The translations under genes were made by a program, and so were the position numbers. Below the pieces are notes generated by a model. The model saw only the letters and a program-made list of their open reading frames with translations, was not told the origin of the DNA and ran no database searches. 5,062 nt of DNA from Deltaproteobacteria bacterium (GTDB lineage Bacteria; Desulfobacterota; Desulfarculia; Adiutricales; Adiutricaceae): contig JAISZP010000283.1 of NCBI GenBank assembly GCA_031269135.1, positions 1 through 5,062 of the forward strand, given 5' to 3'. Of the stretch, positions 1-4,810 are shown piece by piece (within the stretch, counting starts at the first letter, position 1; every line of letters starts with the position of its first letter).

Positions 1-162
1 AAATCTAGTATACTCTTGAAAGACGACCAATTTTTTCGACCGCGCCGAAATCACCTAGCGATTAAAAAAAAGTGCTCTAAAAAAAAGAACGAGTTGAAAA
101 AGCGCGATTAAAAAAAGAAGTATGGCGATATTTAAAAGCATCCATCAAAAAAGTCAAGGCCT

Positions 163-192
163 TTTGAGAAATTTTTGAGAATTCTTTGAGAA
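163..192 (+). repeat. Three TTTGAGAA direct repeats at exact 11-bp spacing
   Basis: The octamer TTTGAGAA occurs at 163-170, 174-181 and 185-192, so each copy begins exactly 11 bp after the last, about one helical turn of DNA. The array lies 66-95 bp upstream of the ATG at 258, and directly before the terminator-like hairpin. That placement is compatible with a binding site for a protein that contacts one DNA face, or with an RNA-level element in the leader. It could also be chance slippage in low-complexity sequence. The repetition and spacing are seen directly; the regulatory role is inferred. Confidence 0.6.
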
Positions 193-212
193 CTCTCTAA
201 ACCCTGCGCCCT

Positions 213-242
213 AAAAAGCCGAACCGACCGACGGTTTTTTTT
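213..242 (+). terminator. Terminator-like hairpin just upstream of the first hydrolase gene
   Basis: A stem can form between AACCG (222-226) and CGGTT (232-236) with a 5-nt loop, followed by T's to 242. An alternative longer stem pairs AAAAAGCCG (213-221) with the CGG plus T-run (232-240), including one G-U pair. Either form resembles an intrinsic terminator read on the plus strand. It ends only about 6 nt before the ribosome binding site, so it either terminates an upstream transcript or acts as an attenuator in the leader of the hydrolase gene. The GC stem is short, so strength is uncertain. A near-identical core recurs at 4592-4609. Confidence 0.45.
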
Positions 243-247
243 ATTTC

Positions 248-254
248 GAGGTGA
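248..254 (+). promoter_or_regulatory. Strong Shine-Dalgarno for the first SGNH hydrolase
   Basis: GAGGTGA matches the anti-Shine-Dalgarno core of 16S rRNA and sits 3 nt before the ATG at 258. It fixes that ATG as the start and supports the plus-strand gene over the antisense open frames in the same stretch. Confidence 0.75.
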
Positions 255-257
255 CTA

Positions 258-821
258 ATGACTAAAAAGCCCGTCATTCTAATGCTCGGCGACAGCCTCA
301 CCGAATTTTGGCGATGGCGACGACTGAGCGAGCAGGCTGACGTCTCCAACTGCGGAATCGCCGGCGACACCAGCCAGGGTTTGCTGCACCGGCTGGATAT
401 CGCTCTATCCGTCAAGCCAAAGGTCATTTTCCTGCAGATCGGGATCAACGACATAAGTATGGGCGTATCGCCGAAGCAGGTCTGCGACAATCAGCTGCTC
501 ATTTGGCGGGAGCTGACTCGAAAGGCGCCGAGCGCCAAACTCGTCGTCTGCTCTCTGATGCCGCTCCGGCAAGACTCTTTCTGCTGGGTCAGCGACTTTT
601 TGACCACCGAAAGAGTTAAAGAGACAAACAAACTCTTGAAAGCGGCAGCCGACCAAAATGGACTCAGCTATATCGACCTTTTTTCCAAAGCTTGCAACGA
701 CCAAGAAGAACTTGAAGAAAACATGACCTTAGACGGCGTGCATCTCACGGAAGTAGCCTACGACATATGGGAAGATGCTCTTAAGGCTTTCCTGGACGCC
801 AATCCGGAGCTGCTCGCTTAA
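258..821 (+). CDS. SGNH/GDSL-family hydrolase, cytoplasmic (putative esterase/lipase)
   Basis: This 187-residue protein has all four SGNH signature blocks. Block I is MLGDSLTEF with nucleophile Ser13; block II is NCGIAGDT with the oxyanion-hole Gly near residue 36; block III is GIND with Asn64; block V is DGVHLT with Asp159 and His162 completing the triad. Known SGNH enzymes hydrolyse ester bonds in lipids, acetylated sugars or acyl-thioesters; the exact substrate cannot be read here. The order and spacing resemble the compact single-domain group that includes platelet-activating-factor acetylhydrolase-like and TesA-like proteins. There is no signal peptide or membrane segment, so it should be cytoplasmic, and the length is normal for a minimal domain. 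The start is set by GAGGTGA 3 nt upstream. It appears monocistronic and converges on the phosphofructokinase gene. It is a clear paralogue of the protein at 2544-3314. The family call is firm; the substrate is unknown. Confidence 0.93.
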   Translation: MTKKPVILMLGDSLTEFWRWRRLSEQADVSNCGIAGDTSQGLLHRLDIALSVKPKVIFLQIGINDISMGVSPKQVCDNQLLIWRELTRKAPSAKLVVCSLMPLRQDSFCWVSDFLTTERVKETNKLLKAAADQNGLSYIDLFSKACNDQEELEENMTLDGVHLTEVAYDIWEDALKAFLDANPELLA

Positions 822-873
822 TCGTCTCATTGATTATTTGCTTAATTGATTAATTGAAATCCTAGAGCGTCTT

Positions 874-893
874 AAGGCGGCCAATCCCGCCTT
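874..893. terminator. Hairpin between convergent genes, possible bidirectional terminator
   Basis: AAGGCGG (874-880) and CCGCCTT (887-893) form a perfect 7-bp GC-rich stem with a 6-nt loop. It lies 53 nt after the first hydrolase stop and about 60 nt after the phosphofructokinase stop on the other strand, where a shared terminator is expected. Neither side has a long T-run, so it is not a textbook intrinsic terminator. A weaker inverted pair, CCTAAT (921-926) with ATTAGG (942-947), lies nearer the phosphofructokinase stop. Confidence 0.45.
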
Positions 894-926
894 TCGGCAA
901 AGACCTAATTTCGGCAAAGACCTAAT
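893..926. repeat. 17-bp tandem repeat, two exact copies
   Basis: TTCGGCAAAGACCTAAT is present at 893-909 and again, unchanged, at 910-926. It lies just downstream of the phosphofructokinase stop codon and overlaps the base of the 874-893 hairpin by one base. The core CGGCAAAGAC followed by CTAA recurs in the 16-bp repeat array on the other side of the same gene (2393-2460). No function is evident; it may be a slippage-prone intergenic repeat. Confidence 0.8.
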
Positions 927-954
927 ATTGACGAGTCCTTAATTAGGCGGCAGT

Positions 955-2316
955 TCACTTTCCCGCGATCAGCGAAGGCTGCCCGGTGCGCTCCAGGACG
1001 CTGCTCCACAGTTCACCCATCGGATCGACCTTTTTGCGCTTAGCTATGGCCATAGCGATAGGCACGTGGACGAAATGGTCGTTCCACTGGCCTATCAACA
1101 GGTCGGTTTTGCCGGCCATAGCGGCGTGAGCGGCCTTCTGGCCCAAAAAGCTGCAAAAGACTTGGTCGCTGGAATTGGCCGGAGCGCTGCGGATTATGTA
1201 ACTGGGGTCGATATATTTCAAATTTAGATCCTGGCCGAGTTTTTGGAAATACTGCTTAATCTTATCGGCCAAAAACTGCCCGATATCCTTGTTTAAGGTG
1301 TTTCCGGAGGCGTCCTTGACGACTTGCTCATCCAGAAAAAACTTCTGCCCCGCGCCTTCCGCCACCACAATCACCGCATGACCTCTGGCTTTGAGGCGCT
1401 CGTAGAGCTTGACCAAAAGAGCGCCCGGGCCGTCAATGTCGAAGTTGACTTCCGGGATCAGCACGAAGTTGGCGTCTCCTCGGGCTAGAGCGGCGGTAGC
1501 CGCGATGAAGCCGGAGTCTCTACCCATCAATTTCACCAGTCCAACGCCGAAGGGAGCTCCTTGAGACTCCGTATGCGCGCTGCGGATGACTTCGGTAGCC
1601 TTAGCCACGGCGGTCTCAAAACCAAAAGAGCGAGAAACCATGCTTATATCGTTGTCTATGGTTTTAGGAATGCCTACAACCGAAATCTTAAGATTTCTTT
1701 GCTTAATCTCGCCGGCGATGGCGTGAGCTCCTCTTAAAGTCCCGTCGCCCCCTATGCAAAACAGGATATTCATATTCGTCCGCTCAAGGGAATCCACCAG
1801 CTCCTCTATCGACTGATTGCCTCTGGAAGAACCCAGAATCGTGCCCCCAAACTGATGAATCTCGGCGACCGAACTCGGCGTCAATTGAACCAAGCTGTGC
1901 CCGAAAGAGGGGATTAAGCCTTGGTAGCCGTAACGTATGCCTAAGATATTCTGAACGCCGTAGCGGTAGAAAAGGGTCATCACCAAAGAGCGTATGACGT
2001 CGTTAAGACCCGGACACAAGCCGCCTGCGGTGAGAATTCCGGCTCTCACTTTGGAAGGGTCGAAATAAATTTTTCTGCGGGCGCCGGCTTGCTCGAAACT
2101 GGAGGGCACGGCGCCTTGTTCCTTATAACGCTCGAAGGAATCAAGCGAGGCGTCCATTAAGATGCGGTGCCCATCGTCGAAGAAGGCGTCCCAATCTATC
2201 GATTCTTCGGAGTCCCGGCCTTTTAGCGACGATCCCAGCAAGGGAGAGTCGATCTTGGGCGGGCCTAAAGTTTCAATTTCGAGATTTTGAACGTCTATCG
2301 CTCTTTTTTTGGTCAT
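955..2316 (-). CDS. pfkA: 6-phosphofructokinase, atypical group II (plant/trypanosome-like, probably ATP-dependent)
   Basis: This 453-residue enzyme should phosphorylate fructose 6-phosphate to fructose 1,6-bisphosphate in cytoplasmic glycolysis. Phosphate-donor motifs are TAGGLCPGLN (residues 96-105), SSRGNQ (163-168) and GGDGT (189-193). The PKTIDND segment (217-223) holds the catalytic Asp221, equivalent to Asp127 of E. coli PfkA. Sugar-phosphate contacts are expected at MGRDSG (264-269), PEV (288-290) and YIIR (373-376). Gly after GGD, rather than the Asp of pyrophosphate-dependent enzymes, points to ATP; yet the Lys of PKTIDND, usual in pyrophosphate enzymes, is present. This combination is known from the trypanosome/plant-like ATP-dependent branch. 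An approximately 90-residue N-terminal extension precedes the core, so it is longer than the roughly 320-residue E. coli enzyme. The ATG start has GAGGG 7 nt upstream. It follows the second SGNH gene on the same strand after 227 bp. The family is very sure; donor specificity is inferred. Confidence 0.95.
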   Translation of the reverse strand: MTKKRAIDVQNLEIETLGPPKIDSPLLGSSLKGRDSEESIDWDAFFDDGHRILMDASLDSFERYKEQGAVPSSFEQAGARRKIYFDPSKVRAGILTAGGLCPGLNDVIRSLVMTLFYRYGVQNILGIRYGYQGLIPSFGHSLVQLTPSSVAEIHQFGGTILGSSRGNQSIEELVDSLERTNMNILFCIGGDGTLRGAHAIAGEIKQRNLKISVVGIPKTIDNDISMVSRSFGFETAVAKATEVIRSAHTESQGAPFGVGLVKLMGRDSGFIAATAALARGDANFVLIPEVNFDIDGPGALLVKLYERLKARGHAVIVVAEGAGQKFFLDEQVVKDASGNTLNKDIGQFLADKIKQYFQKLGQDLNLKYIDPSYIIRSAPANSSDQVFCSFLGQKAAHAAMAGKTDLLIGQWNDHFVHVPIAMAIAKRKKVDPMGELWSSVLERTGQPSLIAGK

Positions 2317-2322
2317 ATTTAT

Positions 2323-2328
2323 CCCTCT
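2323..2328 (-). promoter_or_regulatory. Shine-Dalgarno for phosphofructokinase
   Basis: Read on the minus strand, AGAGGG lies upstream of the ATG at 2316, with a 6-7 nt spacer. This is a normal, strong ribosome binding site and supports the annotated start, including the long N-terminal extension. Farther upstream on this strand is an AT-rich TATTTAAAT box (about 2340-2350), but I cannot match it to a correctly spaced -35 element. Confidence 0.65.
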
Positions 2329-2392
2329 GGTTATTGGGCGATTTAAATATTCAACACGCGGTCGAACACTAAATCAGATGACGATTCCAACC

Positions 2393-2460
2393 AAACAAAA
2401 ACCCTAACCGGCAAAAACTCTAATCGGCAAAGACTCTAACAGGCAAAAAACCTAACCGGC
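2393..2460. repeat. 16-bp tandem repeat array upstream of phosphofructokinase
   Basis: Four consecutive 16-bp units lie at 2393-2408, 2409-2424, 2425-2440 and 2441-2456, followed by the first four bases (CGGC) of a fifth. The best-preserved unit is CGGCAAAGACTCTAAC; the others differ by a few bases, the first being the most divergent. The array occupies the spacer between the second SGNH gene and the phosphofructokinase, about 77-144 bp upstream of the latter's start on the minus strand. The core CGGCAAAGAC is identical to that in the 17-bp repeat at 893-926, downstream of the same gene. It could be a regulator-binding array, an untranslated-RNA element or neutral slippage DNA. Confidence 0.75.
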
Positions 2461-2543
2461 ATGACGACGAATCGACCTTGGCCAAATCCATTTCATTGAT
2501 GCCGTTTCCTAATGCAGGGCGATAAAGACGCCTACATCAAAAA

Positions 2544-3314
2544 TCAATATATATGCCGCTGAAAGTAAGGCGCCAAGGCGGCTCGCCAAAGGTCGTACGC
2601 TTCGGGCGTCAAGTGGATTCCGTCAAAAGTCAGATGATTGGGCAGCGCCTGGTCTTGGTCTGCAAAAACAGCGTAGAGATCGACAAAATCCAAACCAGCC
2701 TCGGCGGCCTCTTCGGCTAATAAGGCATTGACCTCTCTGATGCGTCGATTGTCGAAATAGCCTCTCCGGCCGCTCATGCTTCGGCTGACCGGCGTCAACG
2801 AGCAGACCACTATTTTGCAATCAAGCCGGAGGCTGAGGATCTTCCAAATCGCGAGGTGCCCTTCGACGATATCTTGAGGCGTTTTGAGCCTCGCCAGATC
2901 GTTGACGCCTACCTGCAAAAAAACCATGTCCGGTTCAGCTTCAATCACTTCGTCCATACGCAAGACTATGTCGTTGAAACCATCGCCGGAAACGCCGTAA
3001 TTCAAAACAACTGATTCGTCGTCCAGCCCAGACCACTGTCCCCCCTTGGTCAAGCTGTCTCCGAGCATCACGACGGTATTGACTCCGGAAGCGGTATTGG
3101 CCTCGGCGGCGTCGGCCCCGGAAGCAGTATTGGCCCCGGAGACGGTGTTGGTCCCGGAGGCAGGGTCGGCTCCTGAGGCGCCGTCGCCCCCGGCGACGAG
3201 GGACAACGACAGTATAACAAGAACCAGACTGAAAATCAGCGAGAAACTATCGACTAGGCGGCGCATTTTCCTCGCTTTTGACCGGCGGGTTCTGCGCAAT
3301 CGCTTTAGCGCCAT
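2544..3314 (-). CDS. SGNH/GDSL-family hydrolase, membrane-anchored or secreted
   Basis: Residues are numbered from the ATG at 3314 (256 aa). A basic N-terminus (KRLRRTRRSKARKMRR) is followed by a hydrophobic segment (about 23-41), giving a signal peptide or signal anchor without a lipobox cysteine. A low-complexity linker (46-80) of imperfect ASGANT-type hexapeptides leads to the SGNH domain: GDSL with Ser87, YGVSGD with Gly110, GVND with Asn138, and DGIHLT with Asp231 and His234. The domain should therefore act outside the cytoplasmic membrane on an ester such as an acylated lipid or acetylated glycan; the substrate is not identifiable. It is a paralogue of the 258-821 protein, sharing MLGDSLT, FLQ-G-ND, VVCSL-P and DG-HLT--AYD-W. 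It overlaps the upstream AI-2E gene by 68 bp, implying co-transcription and coupling. An internal ATG at 3266, preceded closely by GAGG, would give a more typical signal peptide and only a 20-bp overlap; both starts are plausible. Confidence 0.9.
   Translation of the reverse strand: MALKRLRRTRRSKARKMRRLVDSFSLIFSLVLVILSLSLVAGGDGASGADPASGTNTVSGANTASGADAAEANTASGVNTVVMLGDSLTKGGQWSGLDDESVVLNYGVSGDGFNDIVLRMDEVIEAEPDMVFLQVGVNDLARLKTPQDIVEGHLAIWKILSLRLDCKIVVCSLTPVSRSMSGRRGYFDNRRIREVNALLAEEAAEAGLDFVDLYAVFADQDQALPNHLTFDGIHLTPEAYDLWRAALAPYFQRHIY
3075..3179 (-). repeat. Coding 18-bp repeats for a hexapeptide linker in the second hydrolase
   Basis: Six imperfect units encode ASGADP, ASGTNT, VSGANT, ASGADA, AEANT (one residue short) and ASGVNT, residues 46-80 of the hydrolase. 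The unit is 18 bp, with one unit lacking a codon. The repeat joins the membrane segment to the catalytic domain and contains mainly Ala, Ser, Gly, Asn and Thr, so it should be a flexible spacer. Copy number could vary between strains without breaking the frame. In the opposite direction it also creates a proline/alanine-rich open frame, which I regard as a shadow. Confidence 0.8.
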
Positions 3315-4353
3315 TTTTCCCGTCGCCTTCAGATTTATGGTTGCTCATAATTTGCCGATAAAAATAAACCGTTATCGGAACTCCCAAGAGCATGCCCCAC
3401 ACGCCCATCACGCTGTGGGCGACGTAGAGGATCATCAAAGTGATGACGGGGTTGATGTGCATGATTGCGGAAACTATCCTGGGGTTCAGCACGTAAGCTT
3501 CAATGGCGTGAATGATGACTATTAGAACCAGAGCCGCCAAAGCCATATTAAGGCCGCCGACGTTTATCGACACCAATAAAATTGGGACCGACGACAGCAA
3601 AACGCCTAAAACCGGTATCAACCCGCAGCAAAAGACCACCATGGACAATAAAGCCGTGGTGCCTGTTCCGATTATGTGAAGACCTGTAAAGGTCAAGATG
3701 GTGTTGATGCAGCTGATGAAAATCTGAGCCCGAAAATTTTCGCCGACGACTATGGCGAAACGGATGACGCTTGAAGCCGTCTCATCGTATATGGAAGAGA
3801 CTTTAGAAAATCTAAGAGCTCTAAACTTACGCATCAAGTTGGGAAGATCGAGCATAATCAAGAAACTGAAGCAGGTTGAAATGGCGAACAAGGTCAGATA
3901 ATGCCAAGTCTTCTCCAACCCGATTCTCAGCATCGTCCAGCCCTTGGGCACGAGCGCTTCTATAGTCAAAGACTCTTTGAACTTCTCGATCGGGAGATTG
4001 AGAGATGGATTGTTTTCAACCAAAGAGTCTAAGTGAGAGTAGATGATCTTAGTAGTCTCGGGCAATTGCTCGGCGAACTGCTTAGTTTCCGCGATGACCT
4101 TCGGCAGAGCGAAGATGAGTAAGGACGAGATGGCTGTGACGAACAAGATGTAGATGACGATTATTAAAAATTTTCTCCTGAGTTTGGTGATTCTGTAAAC
4201 AGTGTTGGAAATGCTGTGAGTCAAAAAACACATGACGAAAGTCATGAAAATAAGGCCAAACATGTCGCGCATGATGTAGATCAACCCGGCAAAGGCCGTC
4301 CAAATCAAAATGACGCGGTTCTGTTTGGCGAAATTGGCTATGGTGAAAGGCAT
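3247..4353 (-). CDS. AI-2E family transporter (YdiK/PerM-like integral membrane protein)
   Basis: Numbered from the ATG at 4353 (368 aa), the protein has hydrophobic segments at roughly 14-48 and 61-84, a soluble loop (about 85-145) containing LPETTKIIYSHLDSLVENN, then further membrane spans at about 152-170, 207-260, 265-285 and 300-335. The C-terminal half carries the family hallmarks: GLIPVLGVLL (244-253) and HAIEAYVLNPRIVS (282-295), followed by the final GVWGMLLGVPI span. Members of this family include TqsA (autoinducer-2 export) and Na+(Li+)/H+ antiporters, so the substrate here is open. The length matches the usual 340-370. A hydrophilic, Lys/Pro-rich tail follows the last span. The frame also extends five codons to a TTG at 4368; I prefer ATG 4353 because GGATAAAG lies upstream, though it is a weak Shine-Dalgarno. 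The stop lies inside the downstream SGNH hydrolase gene, so the two probably form an operon. Confidence 0.9.
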   Translation of the reverse strand: MPFTIANFAKQNRVILIWTAFAGLIYIMRDMFGLIFMTFVMCFLTHSISNTVYRITKLRRKFLIIVIYILFVTAISSLLIFALPKVIAETKQFAEQLPETTKIIYSHLDSLVENNPSLNLPIEKFKESLTIEALVPKGWTMLRIGLEKTWHYLTLFAISTCFSFLIMLDLPNLMRKFRALRFSKVSSIYDETASSVIRFAIVVGENFRAQIFISCINTILTFTGLHIIGTGTTALLSMVVFCCGLIPVLGVLLSSVPILLVSINVGGLNMALAALVLIVIIHAIEAYVLNPRIVSAIMHINPVITLMILYVAHSVMGVWGMLLGVPITVYFYRQIMSNHKSEGDGKNGAKAIAQNPPVKSEENAPPSR

Positions 4354-4393
4354 AAAATCTTTATCCAACTATGAGACTTTTCGTCAATAAATA

Positions 4394-4408
4394 CGACGCA
4401 TGGCGTCG
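4394..4408. promoter_or_regulatory. Perfect inverted repeat CGACGC-ATG-GCGTCG upstream of AI-2E gene
   Basis: Two 6-bp arms (4394-4399 and 4403-4408) surround a 3-nt centre. It lies about 41 bp upstream of the AI-2E ATG, in the probable leader or promoter region. It could be an operator for a dimeric repressor or a small RNA hairpin. There is no T-run after it on the minus strand, so termination is unlikely. Confidence 0.4.
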
Positions 4409-4452
4409 ATTAAGCAAGCAGCCTACTGAAGTCCTTTCCATTGATCATTTAA

Positions 4453-4484
4453 GCCGCCGTCGAGCTAGTCTCCGCCGACGCGGC
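4453..4484. other. Long hairpin with one bulge upstream of AI-2E gene
   Basis: GCCGC-C-GTCG (4453-4462) pairs with CGACGCGGC (4476-4484), giving 9 bp with one bulged C and a 13-nt loop. All but two of the pairs are GC, so it would be stable in RNA. Neither strand shows a T-run beside it, which argues against a standard intrinsic terminator. The stop codon of the doubtful minus-strand ORF falls in the loop, so it could still lie at the end of that transcript. Confidence 0.4.
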
Positions 4485-4623
4485 CCGCAATTTCAGATTT
4501 TTTCCTATTCGCTTTTCTCTCGGCGACCGCTTCATCTTTCGATAACGAAAAATAATCTAGTTCCTGTCGTAGCTTTGCGGCATCAAGACTGACCGACCGA
4601 CGCTTTTTTCCGAAAGAAGTCAT
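4465..4623 (-). CDS. Possible small protein of unknown function (doubtful)
   Basis: An ATG at 4623 opens a 52-codon frame that begins MTSFGKKRRSVSLDAAK and ends with AGRVGGD. The middle is rich in Lys, Glu, Arg and Ala and could form a charged amphipathic helix (AAKLRQELDYFSLSKDEAVAE), which looks more protein-like than the arginine/serine-rich frame opposite. Against it: no Shine-Dalgarno precedes the ATG, the frame is short, and the frame can be extended upstream only through the 15-bp repeats to a TTG at 4707. It ends about 110 bp before the AI-2E start on the same strand. I recognise no family. I include it as a candidate only. Confidence 0.25.
   Translation of the reverse strand: MTSFGKKRRSVSLDAAKLRQELDYFSLSKDEAVAERKANRKKSEIAGRVGGD
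4592..4609. repeat. Second copy of the ACCGACCGACG-N-T6 element
   Basis: ACCGACCGACGCTTTTTT matches 17 of 18 bases of the sequence at 223-240, where the variable base is G. In the first copy that G allows a terminator-like stem with the upstream AACCG; here it is C and the stem is largely lost. The element lies inside the doubtful small ORF. Chance is possible because of the low-complexity ACCG repeat and T-run. Confidence 0.6.
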
Positions 4624-4660
4624 CGAGCAAAAGAAAATATGGGGATTTGACGTCGGCAGG

Positions 4661-4726
4661 AGTCGATCAATCAACAGTCGATCAATCAACAATCGATCAA
4701 TCAACAATCAACAATCAACAATCAAT
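4661..4726. repeat. Tandem 15-bp and 7-bp direct repeats
   Basis: Three units of AGTCGATCAATCAAC lie at 4661-4675, 4676-4690 and 4691-4705; the third starts AA rather than AG. They run straight into the heptamer AATCAAC at 4706-4712 and 4713-4719, then a partial AATCAAT copy (4720-4726). The 15-mer ends with the same heptamer-like ATCAAC, so the array seems to have grown by slippage from one short unit. On the minus strand it would read LIDRL repeated, but there is no good start there, so I treat it as noncoding. A role as protein-binding iterons cannot be excluded, but no replication gene is nearby. Confidence 0.8.
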
Positions 4727-4810
4727 CGAACAATCTAATCATCTTCTGCAGGAATCGGCTTCTTGAGCAGGAATCATCGCGCGAGACGAACCTGCCTCGC
4801 ATGACGAACG

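Larger units (their letters stand above)
1..257. other. AT-rich gene-free leader upstream of first SGNH hydrolase
   Basis: No convincing coding region is seen on either strand in this stretch. It contains several A-tracts (64-71, 79-86, 97-101, 110-116), two near-copies of GCGATTAAAAAAA (58-70 and 104-116), an AT-rich ATATTTAAA box (128-136), three TTTGAGAA repeats and a terminator-like hairpin, the last two listed separately. A TTGAAA at 94-99 could be a -35 element, but no well-spaced -10 hexamer follows, so I do not call a promoter. The A-tracts are not spaced at an exact 10-11 bp helical period, so intrinsic curvature is only a possibility. The 3' end of an upstream gene could lie outside the window. 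Confidence 0.6.
4354..4810. other. Spacer with hairpins and repeats, no confident gene
   Basis: This stretch separates the AI-2E gene from the short gene at the window edge. It contains two inverted repeats (4394-4408 and 4453-4484), a doubtful minus-strand small ORF (4465-4623), an 18-base element matching 223-240 (4592-4609) and a 15-bp/7-bp direct repeat array (4661-4726), each described separately. From 4740 to 4810 I see only short repetitions, such as GCAGGAATC at 4748-4756 and 4767-4775, and a possible 5-bp stem GCGAG/CTCGC (4781-4800). No -35/-10 promoter pair or tRNA-like fold is convincing. Confidence 0.6.

Noticed and set aside
94..136. Sigma-70 promoter for the first hydrolase (TTGAAA at 94 with a downstream AT-rich box)
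   Set aside because: No -10-like hexamer lies 16-18 bp after the TTGAAA; the nearest AT-rich box is about 29 bp away.
197..704. Two minus-strand open frames (197-490 and 405-704) opposite the first SGNH hydrolase
   Set aside because: They lie antisense to a gene with complete catalytic motifs and a strong RBS, and their translations show no recognisable domain.
2623..2820. Minus-strand 65-codon frame inside the second hydrolase
   Set aside because: It is an out-of-frame reading of the catalytic domain of a convincing gene.
258..3314. A new defence or biosynthetic cluster formed by the two hydrolases, kinase and transporter-like protein
   Set aside because: All four belong to common housekeeping-type families, gene orientation is mixed, and no nuclease, toxin, assembly-line or mobile-element component is present.
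3046..3525. Plus-strand frame with APEAVL-type repeats opposite the second hydrolase and AI-2E gene
   Set aside because: Its repeats are the reverse reading of the hexapeptide linker repeats, it crosses the overlap of two well-supported minus-strand genes, and it has no family features.
4082..4303. Minus-strand 73-codon frame inside the AI-2E gene
   Set aside because: It is a shifted-frame reading of membrane-span codons, rich in His and Arg, with no independent support.
4371..4592. Plus-strand 73-codon frame divergent from the AI-2E gene, with a T-run after its stop
   Set aside because: It has no Shine-Dalgarno, an Arg/Ser-rich antisense-like composition, and the sequence before the T-run forms no credible stem.
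4661..4726. CRISPR array or plasmid iterons
   Set aside because: Units are contiguous with no spacers, far shorter than CRISPR repeats, and there are no Cas or replication-initiator genes in view.
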